Below are positions 42,107 to 49,790 of a stretch of DNA of 64,000 nucleotides, piece by piece. The DNA comes from Nonomuraea africana (lineage in GTDB: Bacteria; Actinomycetota; Actinomycetes; Streptosporangiales; Streptosporangiaceae). Every line of letters begins with the position of its first letter. Positions within the stretch are counted from its first letter, which is position 1. The notes beneath the pieces were generated by a model, which made no database searches, was not told where the DNA came from, and saw only the letters and a list, made by a program, of their open reading frames with translations. The translations under genes were made by a program, and so were the position numbers. The DNA is taken from the NCBI RefSeq assembly GCF_014873535.1, contig NZ_JADBEF010000001.1, positions 3,906,001 to 3,970,000 of the forward strand. The letters are read 5' to 3'.

Positions 42107-42691
42107 ATGGGCGACCGACACACGGTGCCTGAGCTGATGGACGAGAACGACGTCGTCGACCTGCTCCTACGGCAGCACGCCCTGATCAGGGACCTGTTCG
42201 CCGAGGTCGCGAGCGCGCCGGAGGACGCGCGGGGCGAGCCGTTCCAGAGGCTGGTGCGCCTGCTGGCCGTCCATGAGACGGCTGAGGAGGAGATCGTGCA
42301 CCCCTACGCCCGGCGCAAGCTGCCCGGCGGGGACGAGGTGGTGGACGAGCGGCTGGCCGAGGAGAACGCGGCCAAGGACATGCTCACCCAGATGGAGAAG
42401 GCGGGCGTGGCCGACCCGCAGTTCCTGGCCAATCTGGATGTACTGCGCTCCGCCGTGCTGACCCACGCGAGGGCGGAGGAACGGTACGAGTTCACCCGCC
42501 TGCGCGCCGAGACCAGCGTCGCCGAGCGCAGGGCGATGGCGGCGGGGGTGAAGGCGGCCGAGGCGATGGCGCCCACGCATCCGCACGCGGGCGTCGAGAC
42601 CGCGATGGCGAACCTGCTGGTCGGGACGCCCATCGCGATGGCGGACCGGATCCGCGACGTCATCAGGAAGGCGATGGGCAAGCAGAGCTGA
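42107..42691 (+). CDS. Hemerythrin HHE-domain protein
   Basis: A 194-residue helical protein with hemerythrin-like metal ligands: HALIRDLF, HETAEEEIVHPYAR and HARAEERYEF supply His and Glu for a di-iron site. The C-terminal 50 residues form an Ala-rich helix. AGAGGAG precedes ATG 42107. Such proteins sense or handle oxygen, nitric oxide or iron in actinobacteria. Confidence 0.9.
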   Translation: MGDRHTVPELMDENDVVDLLLRQHALIRDLFAEVASAPEDARGEPFQRLVRLLAVHETAEEEIVHPYARRKLPGGDEVVDERLAEENAAKDMLTQMEKAGVADPQFLANLDVLRSAVLTHARAEERYEFTRLRAETSVAERRAMAAGVKAAEAMAPTHPHAGVETAMANLLVGTPIAMADRIRDVIRKAMGKQS

Positions 42692-42835
42692 TCCGGCGAG
42701 ACCGGGTTGGCGTGTGCCGGGGCCCGCGGAGGCGCCGTCGGCCGGGCGCCTCTCGGGCCGGATGAGCGTGGTGCGGACCGGATGCTCGCCCCGATAGCGG
42801 TGATCAAGTGCGCCAACCACGCCTCACATCATGAC

Positions 42836-44134
42836 TTATCTTGATTTCTTCCATGTGATCGCCCCGGCGACCAGCAATGCGGCCGCGGCGGCCCCTGCCC
42901 ATCGGCGCTGGCGGGCGATCCGCCGTTCCACCTCGGCGTACGGGGTGGTGGTGAAGGAGACCAGCTCGTAGCGGGAGACGTAGCGCCCGGGCAGCACCCG
43001 CTCCAGCGCGTGCTCGATCCGCTTCTGCGCCAGGAACACCCTGGAGCCGACCTTGTCGCGCATCTCCACGAAGTTGTCCAGTGCGAGGCGGGCGATGACG
43101 TCGGTGTCGGCCTTGCGGCGCTGGAACAGCTCCAGCGCCCTGCCGAAGTCGTCTCCGGTCTCCTCCAGGCACCTGTCGAGCTCGACGCAGTCCTGGAAGC
43201 CGCAGTTGGCGCCCTGGCCGTAGAAGGGGACGATCGCGTGGGCCGCGTCGCCGACCAGCCCGAGCAGCGTGCCGCCGACCTCGCCGTGCCACGGGTCGCA
43301 GCGCACCGTCACCAGATGGCCGACGGGGTTGCGCGCGTAGTCGGAGGCCAGGTGCGGCATGACCTCCGCGGCGTCGGGATACTCCTGCGTGAAGTGCGCG
43401 CGGATCTTCTCGGGCGTATCGAGCCCGGCCAGCGCCTCGTGCGGCCAGAAGAGCGTGCAGGTGAACGACTTGTCCGGGTTCGGCAGTGCGATCATCATCG
43501 ACCGGCCCCGCGGCCAGATGTGCAGCGCTCCGGGATCGAAGGCGAACTCCCCCAGCTTGGGCGGGATCGTCAGCTCCTTGTAGCCGTAGTCGAGGTACTC
43601 CTGGCTGAAGTTCGTGCCCTGCATCGCCTGCAGCCTCGCCCTGACCGCGCTGCGGGCGCCGTCGGCGCCGATGACGACCTGCTGGCCCTTCTCGGTGACC
43701 AGGCCGGCGTCGGTCTCGAACTCCAGGGTGCCATGGCCGATCCCGACCAGCCGGTGGCCGAACTTCGCCGTGACGTTCGGCCGCGCCTCGGCGGCGTCGA
43801 GGAGCTTGCGGTTGAGCGCGGCGCGGCTGATGGAGTTGATCGCGTGCGCGCCGTCGGCCGAGTAGGGCTGGAAGGTGAGGGTGCCGTCGGTGGCGTGCAT
43901 CATCCTGCCCGGCATCGGCAGCGCGTCCGCCAGCGCCATTTCGTCCAGGCCGAGCCTGCGCAGGGCGTCGATGCCGCGCTCTGAGACGGCCAGATTGATC
44001 GACCTGCCACGCTCGGCTCCGGCCGTTCGGGGGTCGGGACGCCGCTCGTAGAGGGTGACCTCGTGTCCTCTCCGGGAGAGGTAGCAGGCGAGCAGGCAGC
44101 CGACCAGACCGGCTCCGACGATGGTGACCTCCAC
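42836..44134 (-). CDS. Kynurenine 3-monooxygenase-like flavoprotein
   Basis: A 432-residue group A flavin monooxygenase. The FAD dinucleotide loop is VTIVGAGLVGCLLA, the ribose motif is GLVGDAAHAIVPFYGQGANCGFQD, and RGRSINLAVSERG matches kynurenine monooxygenases. It ends in a hydrophobic helix plus basic tail (AGAAAAALLVAGAITWKKSR), which may anchor it in the membrane as in eukaryotic enzymes. GTG 44134 has GGGAG 5 nt upstream. It lies downstream of a kynurenine-formamidase-like hydrolase, supporting a role in tryptophan or kynurenine breakdown. kynA and kynU are not in the window. Confidence 0.88.
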   Translation of the reverse strand: MEVTIVGAGLVGCLLACYLSRRGHEVTLYERRPDPRTAGAERGRSINLAVSERGIDALRRLGLDEMALADALPMPGRMMHATDGTLTFQPYSADGAHAINSISRAALNRKLLDAAEARPNVTAKFGHRLVGIGHGTLEFETDAGLVTEKGQQVVIGADGARSAVRARLQAMQGTNFSQEYLDYGYKELTIPPKLGEFAFDPGALHIWPRGRSMMIALPNPDKSFTCTLFWPHEALAGLDTPEKIRAHFTQEYPDAAEVMPHLASDYARNPVGHLVTVRCDPWHGEVGGTLLGLVGDAAHAIVPFYGQGANCGFQDCVELDRCLEETGDDFGRALELFQRRKADTDVIARLALDNFVEMRDKVGSRVFLAQKRIEHALERVLPGRYVSRYELVSFTTTPYAEVERRIARQRRWAGAAAAALLVAGAITWKKSR

Positions 44135-44373
44135 GATGACTCCCTTCCCTTCCCCTCCTTCGTACGGCGCGGCGCCCGAAAACGCCACCACGCGACGACA
44201 GGCGCCGCCCTGTCTCGCGCTACGGTTTCGGGCCGGCTCGACGGAAGAGCCGTCGCCGGACGGCCCTCCGGTCCTCGTCCCCCCGAGTCGGCGCCGGCGG
44301 CATGTCGAGTTGGCCGCGGGGTGGGCGAGCGGTTTCGAGTCGGCAGGGCCCGCCCTCTCGACGGAGGGGCGGG

Positions 44374-45930
44374 TCAGGACGGGTCGGTTTTCTCGGGTGG
44401 GGTCGTGCGGGTGAGGTGGTCTGCGATGGCGAGGGCGGTGGTGCGCCAGATGGGGGTGCGGGGGTCGATCACCGCGAAGTGGTCGCCTGACATCTCCATG
44501 TAGGTGACCTCGTCCCCGGCCTCCGCCGCCGCCCTGGCGTACCTGCGGCTGAAGTCGATCAGGTCCAGGTCGTCGCCCGAGCCCTGGACGATGAGTTGCG
44601 GGATGCCCAGCGGGAGACGGAGCAGGGGGCTGGAGGAGGCGTACCGATCGTGCGGGGCTCCGCGCTCCTCGCCCGCGCGGCCGTCGAGCGCCGCCGCGAC
44701 GGCGCCCGAGCTGAGGTGGCGCCGGTCGCCCTCCACCAGGTCGAGCACTCCGGCGAGGGAGACGGCGAGCGCCACTCCCGCTCCGTCGGCCGCCGCCCTG
44801 AGGGCCAGCTGTCCTCCCGCGGAGTGGCCGACCACGGCGACGCGACCCAGATCGAGCAGCACCCCTGGCCCCGATGAGACAGGGGACCCCGGACCGGCAG
44901 CCCAAGAATCGGAGCCGGGGACCCGAAGATCGGAGCCGGGGACCGAAGGATCAGGGGTGGAGGAAGGTGATTGGCGGACTGGCGGGTGCGAACCGGTTAC
45001 CGGAGGGCGAGGGTTGATGTCCGAAGGGTGGGGGGCGAGCGATGGGCGCGGGTTGACGGGGGAGGCGAGAGGGCGGATGTCCGCCGGGCCGGGGGTGGCC
45101 GGACGAGAGCCGAGGGCTGGTGGGTGAGAGGCGGAGGAGTGGCGTGGGGGTGCCGTTGGGGTGCTGAGGGAGGCCGCCACCGAAGGGAGGGCGGCCAAGC
45201 CTGCGGCGACGTCGGTGGTGGTGGCATCCCAGCCGTGCAGGTCGGGGCGGCGGTACTCCAGGTTCCACGCGGCGAATCCGCGGGCCGTCAGGTCGGCGCA
45301 GAGGGCCTCCATCAGGTCGGCCGCCCAGATCGAGCGCCAGTATCCGCCGTGCACGAGCGCCACGACCGGCACCGCCGCCTTCGCAGAGTCCGTCGAGGTC
45401 GGCAGGTGCAGGTCGCCCCACTGCTCGGGGTGCGGGCCGTACGGGATGCGGCGGGGACGGTGGCGCGCCCGGTGGACGGCGTGCCTGATCGCCCAGGCCA
45501 GCCCTTCGATCCCCCTGCCGTGGATGTGCGAGGCGCCGTCGACCTGGCGGACCCTGGCGAAGTCGCACCAGACGACCTCGCCGCCCGCGCCGATGAGCTC
45601 CCGCATCTCCCGCGAGGGCCCAGGAACCACCACGACGGCCGTGCTGAGGCCGCCCGCCGGGCCGAGATCACCGCCCCCGGGTTCTCCGGGGAGTGCCCGC
45701 GTTGCGGCGGGGAGGGTGTCGGCGTCCGGGTGTCTTTCTGGCGGATCGGTGAGCCGACCCGCATGGCCCGGGAGAGCGGCTGAGAGGAGGGCGCGGGTTT
45801 CGGTGGCGTCGCGGGCGTGTGTGAGCACGCCGTGCACGCCGAGGGCCGCGAACTCCCGCTCGGCCACCTCTCCGACCAGCGCCCGATCCGCCTGCAGGCC
45901 GGGGCCGATGATCACCTGTACGTCCGTCAT
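44374..45930 (-). CDS. Two-domain alpha/beta hydrolase, kynurenine formamidase-like
   Basis: A 518-residue protein. Residues 1-165 resemble a type II dehydroquinase-like fold (VQVIIGPGL, ALGVHGVL, AVVVVPGP, VVWCDFARV, SHIHGRGIEGLAWAIRHAV). From 175 on it is an alpha/beta hydrolase with HGGYW (194-198), typical of kynurenine formamidases, and nucleophile Ser370 in GHSAGG; the His lies in GDHFAV. Between these motifs, residues about 251-357 are a Pro/Ser-rich low-complexity insertion in the catalytic domain. It precedes a KMO-like gene on the same strand. The N-terminal domain assignment is inference from strand pattern. Confidence 0.75.
   Translation of the reverse strand: MTDVQVIIGPGLQADRALVGEVAEREFAALGVHGVLTHARDATETRALLSAALPGHAGRLTDPPERHPDADTLPAATRALPGEPGGGDLGPAGGLSTAVVVVPGPSREMRELIGAGGEVVWCDFARVRQVDGASHIHGRGIEGLAWAIRHAVHRARHRPRRIPYGPHPEQWGDLHLPTSTDSAKAAVPVVALVHGGYWRSIWAADLMEALCADLTARGFAAWNLEYRRPDLHGWDATTTDVAAGLAALPSVAASLSTPTAPPRHSSASHPPALGSRPATPGPADIRPLASPVNPRPSLAPHPSDINPRPPVTGSHPPVRQSPSSTPDPSVPGSDLRVPGSDSWAAGPGSPVSSGPGVLLDLGRVAVVGHSAGGQLALRAAADGAGVALAVSLAGVLDLVEGDRRHLSSGAVAAALDGRAGEERGAPHDRYASSSPLLRLPLGIPQLIVQGSGDDLDLIDFSRRYARAAAEAGDEVTYMEMSGDHFAVIDPRTPIWRTTALAIADHLTRTTPPEKTDPS
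44908..44948 (-). repeat. Tandem repeat inside the hydrolase insertion
   Basis: ATCGGAGCCGGGGACC(C)GAAG occurs twice in tandem (21 and 20 nt). It encodes the PGSD repeats of the low-complexity insertion. The odd-length difference shows that repeat units here shift frame relative to each other. Confidence 0.6.
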
Positions 45931-46085
45931 GAGGCAAGCATGCTGAGGGTCCCGCTGGAGTCAAAGCCCATATGGACTTTTATCGCCCTTTCTTCCGGAT
46001 ATGAGGCAGGAGGCAGAGCTGACGGAGGAGGACACCAGGAGGCTGTCACAGCTCGGCAAGAACGGCCCGCGCGACGTGACGGGGC

Positions 46086-46499
46086 TCAAGATGACGCACT
46101 GCGTGCCGAATGGGAGGGTGTGAACGCCCAGGCCGCCAGCCACACGCTGAGGCCCATGATCGCCATGCCGAGCGGCACGTGCAGGGTGACGGCGCCGGAG
46201 CCGCCGGTCGCCGACTGCGCGAAGCCCAGCAGCAGGATCGCCAGGCTGGCCAGCGCGGGCCAGCCTGGGCCCCTGCCCGGACGCCACATGAGCACGCCGA
46301 TGATCAGCAGGATCAGCGCTGCGGCGTGGACGGCCCCTGCGCCCATGCCGTGCGTCGCGCTGCCCGCACCGCCGAGCAGCTGGCCCGCGGTGACGGCCTG
46401 GACGAGCACCGCGACCACGTTGACCGCGGCGAAGATCTTGAAGGGGGTGAGGTATCTGACCATGCGGTCCAGGATCGTGCGGGAGGCGGACCCCGACAT
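46086..46499 (-). CDS. Hypothetical membrane protein
   Basis: A 137-residue protein with four predicted helices (FKIFAAVNVVAVLVQAVTAG, GAVHAAALILLIIGVLMW, WPALASLAILLLGFAQ, VPLGMAIMGLSVWLAAWAF). His and Met occur in GSATHGMGAGAVH and LHVPLGM, which could bind a metal or haem. A perfect 22-nt palindrome lies 20 nt upstream of the start. ATG 46463 is an alternative start. Function unknown. Confidence 0.7.
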   Translation of the reverse strand: MSGSASRTILDRMVRYLTPFKIFAAVNVVAVLVQAVTAGQLLGGAGSATHGMGAGAVHAAALILLIIGVLMWRPGRGPGWPALASLAILLLGFAQSATGGSGAVTLHVPLGMAIMGLSVWLAAWAFTPSHSARSASS

Positions 46500-46519
46500 C
46501 CGCCACCGGTCGTCATGGC

Positions 46520-46541
46520 CACTACACCCAGGGGTGTAGTG
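46520..46541. promoter_or_regulatory. Perfect palindrome, probable operator
   Basis: CACTACACCC and GGGTGTAGTG form perfect 10-bp arms around AG, between a reductase stop and the membrane-protein start. There is no T run, so an operator fits better than a terminator. Confidence 0.55.
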
Positions 46542-46544
46542 CGA

Positions 46545-47126
46545 TCACAGCGGCGGCGCTATCGCCTGCGCGTCCAGGCCCTTGAACCACAGTCCGATCA
46601 TGAAGGCGGCCGTGGCCTCCAGCAGCGCGGCCCTGGCCAGCCCGCCGCCGTCGAACGGCGTGCAGCCGAGGTCCGCCACCAGCCCGCGCACGACCGTCAA
46701 CGCCTCCTCGTCGTCCCCGCACAGGGGTACGGCCAGCGGCCGGCCGCCGAACACGGGCGGCGTCATCCGCCAGACATCCACATGACACAGGTTGAACGCC
46801 TTGACCACGCGCGCGCCCGTGGCGGCCGCGACCCGCTCGGCCATCGGGTGGTCGGCCGTCAGCTCGCCGTCCCGGATCGGGTTGGTGCAGTCGATGAGCA
46901 CCTTGCCGCGCAGCGAGTCGTCGGCCACCTCGAGCGCGGCGTGCGCGGGGACGGCGAGCAGCACGGCCTCGCCGTACGCCATGGCCTGGCTGAAGGAGCC
47001 GTACCCCATGGCCTGGGTGGCGGAGCCCGAGCTCCTGCCGCTGGTCATCACCTCGTGTCCCGCGCGGGTCCACTGGGTGCCGAGAGCGTCGGCCATGCCG
47101 CCCGCGCCGAGAATACCGATACGCAT
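46545..47126 (-). CDS. NADP-dependent, F420-dependent reductase-like oxidoreductase
   Basis: A 193-residue Rossmann-fold protein: MRIGILGAGGMADALGTQWTRAGHEV, VLLAVPAHAALEV, KVLIDCTNPI and a C-terminal short helical region match the NPF/coenzyme F420-dependent NADP oxidoreductase family. GAGGAGG precedes the ATG. It is divergent from an HxlR regulator with which it shares a short regulatory region, the usual pairing for HxlR-controlled redox enzymes. Confidence 0.88.
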   Translation of the reverse strand: MRIGILGAGGMADALGTQWTRAGHEVMTSGRSSGSATQAMGYGSFSQAMAYGEAVLLAVPAHAALEVADDSLRGKVLIDCTNPIRDGELTADHPMAERVAAATGARVVKAFNLCHVDVWRMTPPVFGGRPLAVPLCGDDEEALTVVRGLVADLGCTPFDGGGLARAALLEATAAFMIGLWFKGLDAQAIAPPL

Positions 47127-47174
47127 GCGTCCTCCTCGAAGATGTAGGTAAGGACGAAGGTAGAAAAAGCACGA

Positions 47175-47194
47175 GATACCGATTGGTGCGTATC
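47175..47194. promoter_or_regulatory. Candidate HxlR operator
   Basis: GATAC-N10-GTATC is an inverted repeat at the start of the HxlR gene, in the divergent region with the reductase gene. Confidence 0.35.
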
Positions 47195-47197
47195 GGC

Positions 47198-47536
47198 ATG
47201 TTCCTCGCTGACTGTCAGGCCAGGCTGGCCTTTGACCTGCTCGCCAACACCTGGAACGCGGTAGTGGTCTGGGCGTTGCGAGAGGGGCCGAGCCGCCCGG
47301 CCGAGCTGCGCGGGCGCATCGGCGGGATCAGTCCCAAGGTGCTGAACGAGACGCTGCGCCGGCTCGAGTTCAACGGGATCGTCTCCCGCACGGCCTACGC
47401 GGAGGCGCCGCCCAGGGTGGAGTACGCGCTGACGGAGCTGGGCCGCACCCTGCTCGGGCCGATCGAGGCGTTCGGCGCGTGGGCGTTCGAGCACGCCGAG
47501 GAGGTCATGGCCGCCCAGGACGGGTTCACGAGGTGA
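47198..47536 (+). CDS. HxlR-family transcriptional regulator
   Basis: A 112-residue winged-helix regulator: Cys6 in LADCQARLAFDLLANTW is the conserved redox-sensitive Cys of many HxlR proteins, and RGRIGGISPKVLNETLRRLEFNGIVSR is the recognition region. ATG 47198 gives the normal N-terminus; TTG 47183 and GTG 47186 are in frame but fall in a palindrome. It likely represses the divergent reductase. Its 3' end overlaps the convergent HAD gene by 11 nt. Confidence 0.9.
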   Translation: MFLADCQARLAFDLLANTWNAVVVWALREGPSRPAELRGRIGGISPKVLNETLRRLEFNGIVSRTAYAEAPPRVEYALTELGRTLLGPIEAFGAWAFEHAEEVMAAQDGFTR

Positions 47537-48323
47537 AGTAGCGCTCCAGGACCACGGCGACGCCGTCCTCGACGTTGGAGAGGGTGTGCCGCTCGACCGC
47601 GGCCAGCACGGTGTGGTGGGAGTTGGCCATCGCGTAGCCCGCGCCCGCGTAGGTCAGCACGGCCAGGTCGTTGGGCATGTCGCCGAAGGCCACGACGTCC
47701 CGGGGGTCGATGCCGCGCTCGGCGCACAGCTCGGCCAGCGCGCCCGCCTTGGTCACGCCGGCCGCGCTGATCTCCAGCAGCCCACCGGCGCCGGAGTAGG
47801 TGATCTCCGCCTGCCCGTCCACCGCCGCGGTCGCCGCGGTGAACATCTCGTCGGCGTGGTGCTCGGCGGACCAGGCCAGCAGCTTCACCACCGGCTCCGC
47901 GCGCGTCCACACCGACTCCACCTGCGTGCGGTACGGCGCGTCCTGGACGACGTGCTTGGCGTATCCCGGCTCGAACAGCACGCCCGAGCCCGTCTCGATC
48001 GCGAACGCGATGCCGGGCAGCGCCTCGGAGAGCGTCTGCGCCACCCCGCGCGCGGCCTCGAGCTCCAGGGCACGGACCCGCAGCGTCTCGCGCGTGTCCA
48101 GGTCGTGGACGATCGCGCCGTTGCTGCAGATCGCGGTGCCGCCGACGCCCGCCGCCTTCGCCAGCTCCCAGACGCTCCTCGGCGGCCGCGCGGTGACGAA
48201 CACCACGTCGGCCCCCGCCTCCCTGGCCAGGAGCAGGGCGCGGCGGGTGCGAGGGGAGACCGATCCCTCGTCGTCGAGGAGCGTGCCGTCCAGGTCGGTG
48301 GCGATCAGGCGAGGGAGGCTCAT
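47526..48323 (-). CDS. HAD hydrolase, Cof type
   Basis: A 265-residue subclass IIB HAD phosphatase: ATDLDGTLLDDEG (motif I), VFVTARPP (motif II), Lys in GVTKAGALAELC, and VVAFGDMPNDLAVL (motif IV) are all intact. Such enzymes dephosphorylate sugar phosphates or flavin precursors. ATG 48323 (MSLPRLIATD) is preferred to ATG 48332. Confidence 0.9.
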   Translation of the reverse strand: MSLPRLIATDLDGTLLDDEGSVSPRTRRALLLAREAGADVVFVTARPPRSVWELAKAAGVGGTAICSNGAIVHDLDTRETLRVRALELEAARGVAQTLSEALPGIAFAIETGSGVLFEPGYAKHVVQDAPYRTQVESVWTRAEPVVKLLAWSAEHHADEMFTAATAAVDGQAEITYSGAGGLLEISAAGVTKAGALAELCAERGIDPRDVVAFGDMPNDLAVLTYAGAGYAMANSHHTVLAAVERHTLSNVEDGVAVVLERYFTS

Positions 48324-48348
48324 GCCGGGCATTATCCGGCATGCCCCC

Positions 48349-49149
48349 TCAGCGCGGGATCAACGCCCTGATGTCAGAGAAGACCCTCTCGTGAGCCGCC
48401 GCGGCCTCGGCGGAGGCGTCCTGGATGAAGCCGTGCGCCAGGCCGGGCTCCTGCCGGTGCACCACCTTCACACCCGCCTCCGCGAGCCGGGCGGCGTAGG
48501 CGTCGCCCTCGTCGCGCAGGGCGTCGTTCTCGGCGGTCACCAGGAGCGTGGTGGGCAGGCCGTACAGGTTGGGTGACAGCAGCGGGCTGGCGGCGGCGCG
48601 GGCGGCGGGCTCGGGCACCCACTGCGCCACGAACCAGGCCAGCGTCTCGGCGTCGAGCCCGGAGCCCGAGCCCTTGTCGGTGACGCTCGCGCAGGAGAGC
48701 GTGAGGTCGGTGTTCGGGCAGAGCAGCACCTGGAGGGCGGGCACCGCGCAGCCCTCGTCGCGCAGGCGCAGGCAGGCCATGGTCGCCAGGTATCCGCCCG
48801 AGCTGTCCCCCGCGACGGCGACCGGCCTGGCCCAGCGGAGCACCTCCACGGCGTCGTCGAGCGCGGCGGGGCAGGGGTGCTCGGGGGCGAGCCGGTAATC
48901 CACCGCCAGCACCTCCACGTCGCACTCCCGCGCGATCCTGCGGCAGGTCGTGTCGTGGGAGTCCAGGCCGCCGATCACCCAGCCGCCGCCGTGCAGGTAC
49001 ACCATCAGCGGGCGAGGACGTTCGACGGGACGGTAGCGGCGCAGGCGCAGCCCCGAGGGGCTGGTCAGATCGAGGACCTGGGCCAGCTCCGGTCCTGGTG
49101 GGCGTTGAGGGGTGCGCGCCCTGAGCTCCAGCAGTCTCGTGTCAGACAT
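48349..49149 (-). CDS. Alpha/beta hydrolase, hormone-sensitive lipase family
   Basis: A 266-residue esterase of the HSL (family IV) group: oxyanion motif YLHGGGWVIGG, nucleophile GDSSGG, acid in TAENDALRDEG and His in GLAHGF. A TACTAT box on the minus strand ends 8 nt before the ATG and no Shine-Dalgarno is present, so the transcript is probably leaderless. The substrate is a short-chain ester. Confidence 0.92.
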   Translation of the reverse strand: MSDTRLLELRARTPQRPPGPELAQVLDLTSPSGLRLRRYRPVERPRPLMVYLHGGGWVIGGLDSHDTTCRRIARECDVEVLAVDYRLAPEHPCPAALDDAVEVLRWARPVAVAGDSSGGYLATMACLRLRDEGCAVPALQVLLCPNTDLTLSCASVTDKGSGSGLDAETLAWFVAQWVPEPAARAAASPLLSPNLYGLPTTLLVTAENDALRDEGDAYAARLAEAGVKVVHRQEPGLAHGFIQDASAEAAAAHERVFSDIRALIPR

Positions 49150-49157
49150 AACGGCAC

Positions 49158-49167
49158 ATAGTAGGGT
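49158..49167. promoter_or_regulatory. Overlapping divergent -10 boxes
   Basis: Leftward TACTAT (plus-strand 49158-49163) and rightward TAGGGT (49162-49167) overlap by two bases. Each lies 6-8 nt from a start codon (ATG 49149 leftward, GTG 49174 rightward). Confidence 0.5.
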
Positions 49168-49173
49168 TTCCGG

Positions 49174-49518
49174 GTGCCTGAAAAAGCCGGAATCGGCTCC
49201 GCACTTCGGTTCGCCACCGAGTTGGTGGCCTGGATCGCCACTCCGTGGGCCCTGGCGCCGCACTCCGTGCCTCTGGCCGTACTGTCGGTGATCACGCTGA
49301 TCGGGCTCCCGACCCTCTTCTCGACCCCCGGCGACAAGCGCCACGTGATCGTCGCCGTGCCCGGCTTCGTCACGATCCTGCTCGTGGCGCTCCAGCTCGT
49401 CGCGGCCGTGGTGTCGTCGTGGCAGGCGTGGGCGCCCGCCGCCGCGGTCGTCGTGTCGGTTCTCGCCGCCGCGACCGTCGTGACCGAGCTGCCCCGCTGG
49501 CGCCGCCTGCTCAGGTGA
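49174..49518 (+). CDS. Small four-helix membrane protein, DUF2568/YrdB-like
   Basis: A 114-residue protein with four hydrophobic helices (ALRFATELVAWIATPWAL, PLAVLSVITLIGLPTLF, VIVAVPGFVTILLVALQL, APAAAVVVSVLAAATVV). The ALRFATELVA opening and the overall size resemble the YrdB/DUF2568 family. The GTG start follows a -10 box by 6 nt, so the message is probably leaderless. Function unknown. Confidence 0.7.
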   Translation: MPEKAGIGSALRFATELVAWIATPWALAPHSVPLAVLSVITLIGLPTLFSTPGDKRHVIVAVPGFVTILLVALQLVAAVVSSWQAWAPAAAVVVSVLAAATVVTELPRWRRLLR

Positions 49519-49780
49519 ACTCGTCCCACACCAGCAGGCCCTCCCGGGCCTCGGGCGAGCCCTCCAGCGCGCCCCGCACGGTGGTCAGCGCGATCTCCAG
49601 GGCCTGGATCGAGTCCGCGCCCGAGACCTTTCTCTCGTGTTCCCATCCGTGGAGCCCGTCGATGCGGTAGGGGCACGACCACTCCCCCGTCGGCTCCTCG
49701 TACGGCAGGCCGACGGCCACGGTGACCTCGCGCGGCGGCTCGGTCAGCAGCGTGAGAACACGCTGGGCGATCTCGTACAT
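49511..49780 (-). CDS. Small hypothetical protein, DUF6968-like
   Basis: An 89-residue soluble protein (EVTVAVGLPYEEPTGEWSCPYRIDG, then SIQALEIALTTVRGALEG). The pattern of a two-strand hairpin with a Cys-Pro-Tyr followed by a helix occurs in a small actinobacterial family of unknown role. It overlaps the convergent membrane-protein gene by 8 nt. Confidence 0.7.
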   Translation of the reverse strand: MYEIAQRVLTLLTEPPREVTVAVGLPYEEPTGEWSCPYRIDGLHGWEHERKVSGADSIQALEIALTTVRGALEGSPEAREGLLVWDEFT

Positions 49781-49790
49781 GCCAGCTGAT

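Noticed and set aside
46001-46123. A 40-codon plus-strand frame beginning MRQEAELTEEDTRRL
   Set aside because: The opening looks protein-like, but it runs 38 nt into the 3' end of the convergent membrane-protein gene, lacks a ribosome-binding site and resembles nothing known. It may be a gene fragment, but evidence is too thin.
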